NCBI RefSeq assembly: GCF_000607165.1
Contig: NZ_JFZG01000026.1
Span: 1 to 64,000 of the forward strand
DNA: 64,000 bases
From: Ralstonia pickettii
GTDB lineage: Bacteria > Pseudomonadota > Gammaproteobacteria > Burkholderiales > Burkholderiaceae
Reading direction: 5' to 3'
The translations under genes and the position numbers were made by a program. This document shows positions 23,187 to 31,899 of the stretch, piece by piece (position 1 is the first letter of the stretch; every line of letters begins with the position of its first letter). Below the pieces are notes generated by a model. That model saw only the letters and a list, made by a program, of their open reading frames with translations. It searched no databases and was not told the origin of the DNA.

Positions 23187-24224
23187 ATGCAACAGGACAG
23201 CGCCCTGCCGGTCTATTTCCACCCCACCCTGACGGTGGTGGTCGACGACAGCCAATCGTTCGTGGAAAGCCTCGGGTTCCAGATGGACCCATCGCGCGCG
23301 CTGTTGGCCTTCAATGATCCGGAAGAGGCCCTGGTGTGGCTGCGCCAGTGGCATTCGCTTCGCATGCCGGGTTTCCTGCCCGTGCGCGTCACGCACGACG
23401 ACCTGACGTTCTCGACCGAGCGCCGCACCATCCAGCTTGACGTTGACCGCGTCTACCGTCAGATCCACGAGGTCAATCGTTTCCTGCAGCCCTCTGTCAT
23501 CGTGGTGGATTACTCCATGCCGCGCATGAACGGGCTGGAGTTCTGCGCCAAGCTCAAAGATCTGCCGTGCATGACGATCCTGCTCACCGGCATGGCCGAC
23601 GAGAACATCGCCGTGCAGGGTTTCAACGACGGCCTGATCGACCGCTACATCAAGAAAGACAATCCGGCGATGGCCGAGCGGCTTAGCGCGGAAATCGAAG
23701 CACTGCAGGTGCGCTACTTCAGCAACCTGTCGAGCACATTGCGCGATCTGCTGTCGCGCCACTCATTCAGTTTTCTGTCGGACCCCGCGATCACACGGCT
23801 CGTGCGTGAGCTGTCTACACGCTACCGTTTCATCGAGTACTACTTGTATCCGCACCCCGCCGGCGTGCTGCTGCTCACGGCCGACGGGCGCGCCACGCTC
23901 ATGGTCATCGAGACCAACGCGAGCATGCTCACGCACCTGGAGAACGCCGAGGCGTACAACGCGCCCGATGCGCTGCTCAAGGGCTTGCACGACAAGCAGA
24001 TCGTCCCGTTCTTCTGGCCCGGCGACGGCATGTACACCCCGGCCTGTGTGGAGTGGGAACAATATTGCCTGCCCGCAGAGGTTTGCCAGGGGCGCGAACC
24101 GTACTACTACGCGCTGTTCGACATGCCCAGCCACCTGCTGCCGGCACAGGTCTACAGCTACACCCAGTTCCTCACCAACTATAAGCAGGATCCGGACGCG
24201 CTCACCGGCCGAAAATCACGCTGA
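23187..24224 (+). CDS. Response regulator with an expanded receiver domain, adjacent to phc
   Basis: A 345-residue protein. The acidic pair of a receiver domain is at Asp20-Asp21 (VVVDDS), but the phosphoacceptor-like aspartate is at 108 (VIVVDYSMPRMNG), about 50 residues later than normal. The extra sequence between them (about 55-95) is basic and mixed. The switch threonine (LLTG) and the lysine (YIKK) follow normally. The C-terminal 180 residues show no recognised DNA-binding domain. The frame opens 13 codons earlier, but MQQDS at 23,187 is chosen. Its position upstream of phcB suggests a signalling link, which is inference. Confidence 0.72.
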   Translation: MQQDSALPVYFHPTLTVVVDDSQSFVESLGFQMDPSRALLAFNDPEEALVWLRQWHSLRMPGFLPVRVTHDDLTFSTERRTIQLDVDRVYRQIHEVNRFLQPSVIVVDYSMPRMNGLEFCAKLKDLPCMTILLTGMADENIAVQGFNDGLIDRYIKKDNPAMAERLSAEIEALQVRYFSNLSSTLRDLLSRHSFSFLSDPAITRLVRELSTRYRFIEYYLYPHPAGVLLLTADGRATLMVIETNASMLTHLENAEAYNAPDALLKGLHDKQIVPFFWPGDGMYTPACVEWEQYCLPAEVCQGREPYYYALFDMPSHLLPAQVYSYTQFLTNYKQDPDALTGRKSR

Positions 24225-24880
24225 GGTGGTGTTTTCGCTTTGCTCTGCACTGCGGGTTTCCGCATTGTGTGGGTCACATTGGGCAAGTACAATCGATTGC
24301 GTCATCCGGCAGCCACGACGTCAGAGCATGGCCCGGCTGAATCGCCCTGATGCATGCGTGGCATAGCTGCGGCATCATGGCGAACGAGGGTGCCGGCACG
24401 CAACATTCGATACGGCGCCCCAAGTTCATTACTGTGCGGGATTCTCCTTGAGGGACGATTTGGGATGCAGCAGCGGGCCGCGCGTTCAAGCAGCGCGCGT
24501 TGCGGATGTCAGGGGAGTGCATCGTTCCAATCTGGTCATGGTTCACGGTTGCACGATTCCCGTTGCCACGCTGTTGATCGGCCGGTAGTAGAGGTGCCGC
24601 GGTAGCAATACTGACGGCGCCGGCTGCAGTCGATCATCTTCCCCGATCTTCTCGGAGCGGGTTTGGGCGAGAGACGCCCGGGCTGGCGCGTATTGCGCAC
24701 GGCCAGCGGACGGCTTCAAGCACGCTTTCACGACTGATGCGGCGGCATGCCCGGCAGTGTCGGCGGGGCGCGTCGTATTCGCGGTGCCCGGATTCGCGGT
24801 GCGACCCCGGGTGCACGGTTGTTGGAGTGAGCGTCCCGCTTGGCAGACGTTTTCCCTGAAGTCTCCGGCAAATTCGCACC
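24225..24880. other. 656-base non-coding region upstream of phcB
   Basis: No convincing gene is present. Short open frames on both strands here lack family features and ribosome binding sites. The stretch should contain the phcB promoter and a long leader. An 11-base sequence ATTCGCGGTGC occurs twice in tandem at 24,777-24,787 and 24,792-24,802, with a 15-base period, about 80-100 bases before the phcB start. No tRNA or known riboswitch was recognised. Confidence 0.6.
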
Positions 24881-26293
24881 GTGTACTCACCCAACCAAAT
24901 CGATCCCGCGGTCAGCTTCCGCAACTCACAGGGTCAGCAGGTCCGCGGCACCATCATCACGCTGCAGCGGCGTGCCCTGGTGATGGAGATCTACAACCCC
25001 TACTCGATCGTGCAGGTGAGCGAGGTGCTGTCCGAACTCGCGATCAAGATGGGGACGCGGCAAGCCTATCTTGGCAAGGCGGTGGTGATCAGCCTGGTGA
25101 ACACGGGACTGACCGCAGTCGTCTCGCTCACGCTGATCGACGAATGGCGCGAGCTATCGGAAGTGGCCGATACGCCCGCCTCGGTGGGCGAAGAAGCGCG
25201 AACGTTCGTGCAGGAATGGCAGGAACGCTTCCGCATCCATCGCGACTATCAGATCGTCGTCAACGAGATGCGTGCGTTCTTGGCCGAGGTGTCGCGCTGG
25301 GTAGAACAGGTGGATCTGTCGAAGACATTGCCGCGAGAAGACAACAAGCTGCGCATGGATGTCTTCCAGGAGCTGGCCGAGCCGATCATGCTCAAGCTTA
25401 AGGGCTACATGGATGGGCTGGAGTCGGAAGCAGGCAAGGTGGAAGCGGAGCTTGCGCCGGCGCACCGCACGTTCGCGCAAGCCGCGCTGCATCCGCTGCT
25501 GTTGCGCGCGCCCTTCATCTATCGCACGTACACCAAGCCGCTGGGCTATGCGGGCGATTACGAGATGGTCAATCAGATCCTCTCCGACCCGCGAGAAGGT
25601 CCGAACACGTATTTCCAGATCGTCAACGCCGCCTTCCTGCGTACCGACGTGGCCGAGGCGCACCGCAACCGCATCGACATTCTTGTGCAGTATCTGAGCG
25701 ACTTGGCCGCACAAGCCAAGGCGGCGGGCCGTACGTTCAAGGTGCTCAACGTGGGCTGCGGACCAGCGGTGGAAATTCAGCGCTTCATTCAGCAGCATCC
25801 GGAACCAACGCTGCTGTCGTTCGAACTGGTGGACTTCAGCGAAGAAACGCTCGACTACACCCGCGAGCAGATGCGCCGTGCGATGGACCGCGCGCGCAAG
25901 ACCGTCACCGTCGATTTCGTGCATGAATCTGTACACCAACTGCTCAAACGCCGCATCACGGCCGACAGCCCGCAAGCCGGCGATTGCGATGCGGTCTATT
26001 GCGCCGGCCTGTTCGACTATCTCTCCAACAAAGTCTGCCAGCGCCTGCTCGCTTACTTTGCTTCGCGTACGCGTCGGGGCGGCGCCATTCTTGCGACCAA
26101 CGTGCACGGCAACAACCCGATGCGCTTCGTGATGGAACACGTGCTGGAGTGGTATCTCGTCTATCGCGATGAACCACTGATGGCCGAGCTGCTGCCCGAA
26201 GGCTCGCACGACGTGCGTGTCTATACCGACGTGACCGGCGTCAACGTATTCGCCCATGCCAGCGTAGCCGGGCTCGCCACATCCGCCGCTTAA
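24881..26293 (+). CDS. phcB: PhcB, SAM-dependent methyltransferase making the quorum signal
   Basis: A 470-residue protein. In Ralstonia PhcB produces the hydroxy-fatty-acid methyl ester signal (3-OH-PAME or 3-OH-MAME) sensed by PhcS. A class I methyltransferase domain fills the C-terminal half, with SAM motif I as VLNVGCGPAVEI (about 287-298). The N-terminal 90 residues form a separate beta-rich domain of PilZ-like look (uncertain). The only usable upstream start is GTG at 24,881, without a clear ribosome binding site; the next Met is 34 codons in. phcS follows after 20 bases. Identification rests on the family plus the full phcBSRQ order. Confidence 0.88.
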   Translation: MYSPNQIDPAVSFRNSQGQQVRGTIITLQRRALVMEIYNPYSIVQVSEVLSELAIKMGTRQAYLGKAVVISLVNTGLTAVVSLTLIDEWRELSEVADTPASVGEEARTFVQEWQERFRIHRDYQIVVNEMRAFLAEVSRWVEQVDLSKTLPREDNKLRMDVFQELAEPIMLKLKGYMDGLESEAGKVEAELAPAHRTFAQAALHPLLLRAPFIYRTYTKPLGYAGDYEMVNQILSDPREGPNTYFQIVNAAFLRTDVAEAHRNRIDILVQYLSDLAAQAKAAGRTFKVLNVGCGPAVEIQRFIQQHPEPTLLSFELVDFSEETLDYTREQMRRAMDRARKTVTVDFVHESVHQLLKRRITADSPQAGDCDAVYCAGLFDYLSNKVCQRLLAYFASRTRRGGAILATNVHGNNPMRFVMEHVLEWYLVYRDEPLMAELLPEGSHDVRVYTDVTGVNVFAHASVAGLATSAA

Positions 26294-26313
26294 TCCGCCG
26301 CCCAGGAACACGC

Positions 26314-27642
26314 ATGGAGCCCATTACACATCGCGGATACCAGGCCGAGCTGAAGCAGTTCCGGCTCGTCTTCAGCCGCATGGCGGCCGTTACCGGCATC
26401 GTGCTGGTGCTGGCAGGCGTCGGGCTGGACTACGGCATGTACGTGGACAAGCTCTGGCTGTTCGCCTCACTGCGCGTCATCACCTCGCTCATCATGTTCG
26501 GCGCACTGCTTGTGCTCTATACGCGCTGGGGCGAAGAGCATGTGCAGAGCCTGACGTTCTTCTGGTTGATCTGTCCGCAGATCATGATCTCGTGGATGAT
26601 CTACGACACCGAGGGCGCCAGTTCACCGTATTACTCGGGGCTCAACCTGGCGATCTACGCGGTGGGCATGGTGATGCCGATCGGCTTTCTGCAAGCCGTA
26701 CTGTTCGGCACCTGCACGTATATCTTCTGGGTGATTGCGTGCACGCTGCATCCGGGCGGCATCCAGTCGCGCGAGATCTTCATCGTGCATTCGCTGTTCA
26801 TCCTGTTCTCGATTGCGACGAGCACGCTATACACGTACTTCAACGAACGCGGGCGCTTCCAGCTCTTCCGACTCAAGGAAGAAGTTGCGCAGAAGAACGA
26901 GCAGCTCGCGCAGACCAATCAGAACCTCACCGACATCAAGGGCCAGCTTCTGCAGCAGGAAAAGATGGCCGCCATCGGCACGCTGTCTGCGGGCCTGCTG
27001 CATGAGATCAACAATCCGGTCAACTTCTGCCTGATGGCGATTGCCGTGGCGCAGGAAGACCCGACCGCCAAGGGCAGCCCGATGCTGCTCGAATGTCTGT
27101 CCGATGCCAAGGAAGGCATGCAGCGTGTGCAGCACATCGTGTCGGATCTGAAAACCTTCGCCTACCGCAGCCCTGAGAAGGGCGAGGCCGACGCGCCGTT
27201 CCTGGCGGAGAAGGCAATCGACTCGGCCATCCGCCTGACGAGCCACGAGTTGCGTGGCGTGGCCCTCGAACGCAAGCTTCCTCCGGACACGCTCGTGCGC
27301 GGCGACGAGGCCGCCATCATCGGCGTGCTCATCAACCTGTTGTCGAACGCGGCGCTTGCCATGCAAAAGGTGCAGCGCGAGAACCCACGCATCGAAATTG
27401 CCGGCGAGTGGATCGACAACCGCCTGCATGTGGTGGTGACCGACAACGGCCCGGGCATCTCCGAGAAAAACCTGTCGCGCGTGTTCGAGCCGTTCTTCAC
27501 CACGCGCGATGTCGGCAAGGGCCTTGGTCTGGGCTTGTCGATCAGCTACAGCGTCATCCAGCGGCACGGCGGCACCCTTGCCGTGACGAGTCAGGAAGGC
27601 GAATGGGCGCGCTTCACGTTCGACCTGCCGCGCTCGGAGTAG
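26314..27642 (+). CDS. phcS: PhcS, membrane sensor histidine kinase for the PhcB signal
   Basis: A 442-residue kinase with about six hydrophobic spans in residues 22-172, a coiled region (about 183-215) and a kinase core. The phosphoacceptor is His230 in LLHEINNPVNF, the position reported for Ralstonia PhcS. ATP-binding motifs are NLLSNAALAMQK (N box), VTDNGPGIS (G1) and GKGLGLGLSISYS (G2). It senses the methyl-ester signal at the inner membrane and passes phosphate to PhcR and PhcQ. It sits between phcB and phcR, with 7 bases before phcR. Confidence 0.93.
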   Translation: MEPITHRGYQAELKQFRLVFSRMAAVTGIVLVLAGVGLDYGMYVDKLWLFASLRVITSLIMFGALLVLYTRWGEEHVQSLTFFWLICPQIMISWMIYDTEGASSPYYSGLNLAIYAVGMVMPIGFLQAVLFGTCTYIFWVIACTLHPGGIQSREIFIVHSLFILFSIATSTLYTYFNERGRFQLFRLKEEVAQKNEQLAQTNQNLTDIKGQLLQQEKMAAIGTLSAGLLHEINNPVNFCLMAIAVAQEDPTAKGSPMLLECLSDAKEGMQRVQHIVSDLKTFAYRSPEKGEADAPFLAEKAIDSAIRLTSHELRGVALERKLPPDTLVRGDEAAIIGVLINLLSNAALAMQKVQRENPRIEIAGEWIDNRLHVVVTDNGPGISEKNLSRVFEPFFTTRDVGKGLGLGLSISYSVIQRHGGTLAVTSQEGEWARFTFDLPRSE

Positions 27643-27649
27643 AAACATC

Positions 27650-28756
27650 ATGGACACCACGCCGGACACCGTCACCATCCTCTACGTCGACGACGAAGCG
27701 CAGGCCTGCAAATGGTTCGCGCGCATGATCGGCACCGGCTACGAGGTGCTGACGGCCAACAGCGTCGAAGAGGCCAAGACCGTGCTGCACGATTCGCACG
27801 AGCGCATCAGCGTGGTCCTGACGGACTTCCGCATGCCGGGCGGCGACGGCACCGAACTGCTGCGCTTCATCGATGCGGAATACGGCGACATCGCCACCAT
27901 CCTCGTCACCGCATATGCCGACAAGGACCTGCTGATCCAGGCTGTGAACACCGGGCGCGTGTTCAAGATCCTGGAGAAACCCTATCAGCCCGATGACGTG
28001 CGGCGCTCGCTGCAAGAGGCGCTGGCACTGCGCCAGGACCGCCTCTTGCGTACCCAGCGCCTCATGGCAATCGACGAAACGCTGGCTTTTCTTGCGCACG
28101 AGCTGAACACGCCGTTGGCCGCCATCTCGAACTTTGCACGCGGCATCCGCATGCGCGTTGACCAGAGCGAGCCCACACCCGGGGCCCTTCCCGAAATTGG
28201 CCGCGCTGCCGACCGCGTGCAGGACAACGCGCGCTATTGCCTCTCGGTGATCGCCACGTTTCTGAACTCCGTGCGCAACACGTACGGCAAGCCCGGCACA
28301 GCGGCCACGCCCAACAGCGCGGGCGGGCTGATCCGCTCGTTGTTCGACACGTACCCGTTTACGAACGCGCAGCGCGAATGGGTGTCGTACCGCGTGGAAG
28401 ACGATTTTCCGATCCAGACGCTGCCCAACTGCGTGATGCTGGTGCTCTCGTCGCTCACGAGCAACGCGTTGCAGGCATTGCGGCACACCAATGCGCCGAA
28501 GCTTGAAATCGTTGCCAGCCGTGTGCCGGACGCCGGCACCGCCCAGCACATGATTCGCATCGAGGACAACGGCCCCGGTATTGCGCCCGACGTTCTCGCG
28601 CGGCTGACCATCGACCCCGTGACGACGCGCGCCGAAGAAGGCGGCAACGGCATGGGCATGATTTTTTGTACGCGGATCATGCAATCGTTCGGGGGAGCGA
28701 TTGCGATTGATTCTGCACCCAGCGCAGGCACGCGCGTGACTCTGACGTTCCCATGA
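27650..28756 (+). CDS. phcR: PhcR, receiver domain fused to a histidine-kinase domain
   Basis: A 368-residue protein. The N-terminal receiver has Asp14/Asp15 (LYVDDE), phosphoacceptor Asp59 (LTDFRMPGGDG) and Lys110 (EKPY). Instead of an output domain it carries a kinase module with His150 in FLAHELNTPLAAIS, followed by an ATPase domain with IEDNGPGIAPD and a GNGMGMIFC glycine loop. No membrane span is seen. In Ralstonia PhcR acts between PhcS and the control of PhcA. This unusual order is characteristic of PhcR and supports the operon assignment. Confidence 0.93.
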   Translation: MDTTPDTVTILYVDDEAQACKWFARMIGTGYEVLTANSVEEAKTVLHDSHERISVVLTDFRMPGGDGTELLRFIDAEYGDIATILVTAYADKDLLIQAVNTGRVFKILEKPYQPDDVRRSLQEALALRQDRLLRTQRLMAIDETLAFLAHELNTPLAAISNFARGIRMRVDQSEPTPGALPEIGRAADRVQDNARYCLSVIATFLNSVRNTYGKPGTAATPNSAGGLIRSLFDTYPFTNAQREWVSYRVEDDFPIQTLPNCVMLVLSSLTSNALQALRHTNAPKLEIVASRVPDAGTAQHMIRIEDNGPGIAPDVLARLTIDPVTTRAEEGGNGMGMIFCTRIMQSFGGAIAIDSAPSAGTRVTLTFP

Positions 28757-28838
28757 CAACACCACAAGACTTACGAACCAGGCCGCACGTGATTCGCGCG
28801 TTTGCCGTATCGACTGCAATTGCTATGAGGAGTGACGG

Positions 28839-29846
28839 ATGATCAATCCCGGGGGCAACGAGCCCAAGATCCTGTACGTGGACGACGAGACATTGGCGCT
28901 GACTTACTTCGGCCGTGCCATCGGTTCACTGGCGCCGGTCGTCACCGCCACCTCGGTCGAAGAAGGCAAGCGCATGCTCGACCAGCACGCCGCCACGCTG
29001 GGCGTGCTCGTGTCGGACCAGCGCATGCCCGGTGAACTCGGCAACGAATTGCTGCGCTACGCACGCGAGCGCTATCCGCACCTCGTGCGCATCCTGACCA
29101 CCGCCTACTCCGAAATCGAAGACACGGTTGAGGCAGTCAACCAGGGGCAGATTCACCGCTACATCAAGAAGCCGTGGGACATCACCGCGCTGCGTGTGGA
29201 ACTGAAGCAGGCATTGGAATTCTCCGATCTGCGTCGCGAGCGTGACGCGCTGCTGCGCGAGAAGATGACCGTGCGCCAGAGCCAGACGCTTACACATCGC
29301 ATCGGTGCGCTGCAGACGCTGTACCTCGCGGTGTCGGGGCTGTCGTCGTTCAGTGCAGTCAACGATTACCTCCGTGCAGCCGCCGTCGTGGGTCTGCAAT
29401 CGCTGGCACAGCCCGATTGGGCGATGAAGGACTATACCGAGCTGGTTGGCGAAGAAAGCCTGCGTACCGGTGAGTTCAGCCACGCAGTGCGGCAGGCATA
29501 TGTGGACCTGTCATCGCGCTTTGACAGCAAGCCCGCGGCGCAGGCGTTGGAAGTGCTGGCCGAGGTACTGCACGGCAAGGTCTCGCCGTCAGGTAGCGAT
29601 GCTGCGGCGGTGGTGGATCTCACCACGCTGACGGAATTCCTGGAGGCGGCGTCCACGCACAAGGTGTCGGAATCGCATGCCAAGTGGCTGGCGTTCCTGC
29701 TGTGGCTCGATGGCAAGGGTTGGTCGCTCACGGCCGAGCGCGATGGCGCGACAGTCAAGCTGCGCCTGCTCGACAACCAGACGCAGCTCACGCCGGATCA
29801 ACTCGCGGCGTGGATGGAGCATTTCCAGGATCTGCAGGCCGCCTGA
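28839..29846 (+). CDS. phcQ: PhcQ, response regulator of the phc quorum-sensing operon
   Basis: A 335-residue protein with an N-terminal receiver: Asp15/Asp16 in LYVDDETLAL, phosphoacceptor Asp60 in LVSDQRMPG and a YIKKPW switch lysine. A helical linker (about 125-155) leads to an uncharacterised C-terminal domain without a DNA-binding motif. In Ralstonia PhcQ is the main relay from PhcS to PhcA-dependent gene control. TGAGGAGTG supplies a ribosome binding site. The 82 bases after phcR carry no terminator, so the operon probably extends through it. Confidence 0.9.
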   Translation: MINPGGNEPKILYVDDETLALTYFGRAIGSLAPVVTATSVEEGKRMLDQHAATLGVLVSDQRMPGELGNELLRYARERYPHLVRILTTAYSEIEDTVEAVNQGQIHRYIKKPWDITALRVELKQALEFSDLRRERDALLREKMTVRQSQTLTHRIGALQTLYLAVSGLSSFSAVNDYLRAAAVVGLQSLAQPDWAMKDYTELVGEESLRTGEFSHAVRQAYVDLSSRFDSKPAAQALEVLAEVLHGKVSPSGSDAAAVVDLTTLTEFLEAASTHKVSESHAKWLAFLLWLDGKGWSLTAERDGATVKLRLLDNQTQLTPDQLAAWMEHFQDLQAA

Positions 29847-29880
29847 AACGCCGCCCGCAGTTGTCACACAACGCCGATGC

Positions 29881-31299
29881 TTATGCGTCGGCGTTGTCGT
29901 TTGAGGCATCGCCCTTTGAGGGCCACTCGGACCGCTCGGGTCGATCGCGCATACCGCCCTTCACCATGTCGAAGCGGAACAGACGGCATTCGATGTTGCC
30001 GTTGTAGAGCGGTGTGCGCTGCGATTCCTTCAGTCGCATCCGACGCGGCATCGACAGATCGCCGGTGAAGACGAATGCCTTCCAGCCGGCGAAGTCGCGC
30101 TTGAGCGTGCCGGCAAAGGCCTGCGCGAACTCGTTGGCGGCGGCCTCTTCCTCGGGGTCGACGGGGGGCGGCGGCTCCGGTTGACGCAGCTCGCGCATCG
30201 GACGGCGACCATCGTCGCGCGGGGCGCCCATGGCTCGGCTGGCGCGCTCGAACACGGTGCCGTCCTCCGCACTCTCGCCTTCCGGCCGGCGGCGGCGCGA
30301 ACCGTGAGCACCACGCACGACAATACGTTCACCGTAAGGCGGGTTCATCAGCAGCACACCGGCGGCCTCGAACGGCGGCTTGCCGAAGCGCGCATCAACT
30401 TGCTTGAGCACCGGCTCGCCGGGCAGGCCGGCACGCTGCCAGTTGGCTGCGGCATAGGCGAGCATGTCGGTGGAAATGTCGGCGCCAGCAACCAACGGCG
30501 GCGCACGGCGCATGGAGGCGGCGGCAGCATCGGCGGCGGCTTCGCGCAGGCGTTTGAAGCATTTGGCGTCGTGGTCCTGCAACCACTCGCAGGCGAAAGC
30601 GCGCTGGCCGCCCGGCGCAATGCCAAGCGCGCGTTGCGCGGCTTCAACGAGGAATGTGCCGCTGCCGCACATCGGATCGTAGAACGGCATGCCGTGAGCA
30701 CCCGTCCAGCCCGTCAGGCGCAGAATGCCGGCGGCGAGATTTTCCTTCAGCGGCGCCTCGCCCTTTTCCTGGCGCCAGCCGCGCTTGAAGAGCGGCTCGC
30801 CGGTGGTGTCGAGATAGATCGTGCAGTCGGTCTCGGTCAGGTACGCGTAGATGCGCACGTCGGGGGAGACGGTATCGACGCTGGGCCGCGCGCCCATGCG
30901 TTGGCGGAAGCGGTCACACACCCCGTCCTTCACGCGCAGGCCGACAAACTTCAAGCTCTGCAACGGCGATTTGTGCGCAGTCACGTCCACGCGGATCATC
31001 TCGTCGGGCGTGAAGTAATCTTCCCAGCGCTGCGCGGCGGCCAGCGCGTAGATGTCGTCTTCCGAGCGATACCCGCGCGAGCCGAGGCGCATCAGCACGC
31101 GGCTGGCGATGCGGCTGTGCAGGTTCACGGCATACGCCGCACCCTGCGTGCCGAAGAAGTGCACGCCACCCGGCACGGTGCGGCCCACCTCGAACGCGGC
31201 CAGCTCATCCACCTCCGGGCGGATGGCGATTTCGGCCAGTTCATCGGCCAGCGCCTGTTCTAGCCCACGGGGGCATGGCGCGAAGTAAGCAGTTGCCAT
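29881..31299 (-). CDS. rlmL: THUMP-domain 23S rRNA methyltransferase (RlmL N-terminal half type)
   Basis: A 472-residue class I SAM-dependent RNA methyltransferase with an N-terminal ferredoxin-like/THUMP region (about 1-165) and a Rossmann methyltransferase domain. The SAM motif is FYDPMCGSGTFLVEAA and the catalytic motif is MNPPYGER, typical of N2-guanine methylation. E. coli RlmL carries an extra RlmK half that is absent here. An Arg/Glu/Pro-rich insertion of about 75 residues follows NPPYGER and is probably disordered. The 3-prime end lies inside a ten-base-pair inverted repeat (29,868-29,897), converging on phcQ. Confidence 0.85.
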   Translation of the reverse strand: MATAYFAPCPRGLEQALADELAEIAIRPEVDELAAFEVGRTVPGGVHFFGTQGAAYAVNLHSRIASRVLMRLGSRGYRSEDDIYALAAAQRWEDYFTPDEMIRVDVTAHKSPLQSLKFVGLRVKDGVCDRFRQRMGARPSVDTVSPDVRIYAYLTETDCTIYLDTTGEPLFKRGWRQEKGEAPLKENLAAGILRLTGWTGAHGMPFYDPMCGSGTFLVEAAQRALGIAPGGQRAFACEWLQDHDAKCFKRLREAAADAAAASMRRAPPLVAGADISTDMLAYAAANWQRAGLPGEPVLKQVDARFGKPPFEAAGVLLMNPPYGERIVVRGAHGSRRRRPEGESAEDGTVFERASRAMGAPRDDGRRPMRELRQPEPPPPVDPEEEAAANEFAQAFAGTLKRDFAGWKAFVFTGDLSMPRRMRLKESQRTPLYNGNIECRLFRFDMVKGGMRDRPERSEWPSKGDASNDNADA

Positions 31300-31317
31300 C
31301 GGAACACAAAATAGTTA

Positions 31318-31430
31318 GAGATCGCTGCAAAATGAAGCGAAGCGGTTCTGACGGGTCAATGCCGACGCAGACAGTACAAGTCGTACGGCAAGGAGGGGTT
31401 GGGCCGTCAGAATCATTTTGCAGTGATCTC
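31318..31430. repeat. Long imperfect inverted repeat between rlmL and hemJ
   Basis: The outer arms GAGATCGCTGCAAAATGA (31,318-31,335) and TCATTTTGCAGTGATCTC (31,413-31,430) pair over 18 bases with one mismatch. After a ten-base bulge in the left arm, a further nine bases (TTCTGACGG / CCGTCAGAA) pair perfectly. The right arm overlaps the first bases of the hemJ stop codon. No target duplication or coding content is visible. It could be a MITE-like or REP-like element, or an RNA fold at the hemJ 3-prime end. Confidence 0.75.
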
Positions 31431-31851
31431 AGAACGGCTTGACGACCACCAGGATCGTAATCGCCAGCAACAACAGCACCGGCAGTTCATTGAACCAGCG
31501 GTAGAACTTGTGGGAGCGCTTATTGGTGCCCGCCTCGAACTTGCGCAGCAGCACGCCACAACCGTGGTGATATCCGATCGTCACGAGCACCAGCGCGAGC
31601 TTCGCGTGCATCCAGCCATTGGGCGGATACAGCCCGATGCGATATCCCAGGAACAGCCACAGCCCCAGCAGGATCGCGACAATCGCCAGCATCGTCGTGA
31701 AGCGGAACAGCTTGCGCGCCATGATCAGCAGGCGCGTGATGGCCGCACGCTCGGTTTCCATCGCAAGGTTCACGAAGATGCGCGGCAGATAGAACAGCCC
31801 GGCAAACCACGACGCGATGAAGACGATGTGAAAGGCTTTGACCCAGAGCAT
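31429..31851 (-). CDS. hemJ: HemJ-type protoporphyrinogen IX oxidase
   Basis: A 140-residue membrane protein with four predicted spans. The start MLWVKAFHIVFIASWFAGLF contains the conserved histidine, and the later NGWMHAKLALV and GYHHGC carry further family histidines that bind heme b. HemJ oxidises protoporphyrinogen IX, the penultimate heme step, in bacteria lacking HemG or HemY. The ATG at 31,851 is chosen; 26 upstream codons lack membrane or family sequence. It lies 87 bases beyond proA on the same strand. Confidence 0.9.
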   Translation of the reverse strand: MLWVKAFHIVFIASWFAGLFYLPRIFVNLAMETERAAITRLLIMARKLFRFTTMLAIVAILLGLWLFLGYRIGLYPPNGWMHAKLALVLVTIGYHHGCGVLLRKFEAGTNKRSHKFYRWFNELPVLLLLAITILVVVKPF

Positions 31852-31899
31852 GCGAACAGTCCCGTGAATGGTATGAAGCGCGATCGATGAAAACGCGTC

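Noticed and set aside
24274-24890. Several short open frames in the phcB leader on both strands
   Set aside because: They have no ribosome binding sites, no homologous-looking domains and mutually overlapping frames, so the region was kept as non-coding.
29868-29897. A ten-base-pair inverted repeat between phcQ and rlmL considered as a terminator
   Set aside because: It has a ten-base loop and no T run, and it lies partly inside the rlmL coding end. It was mentioned with rlmL but not called.
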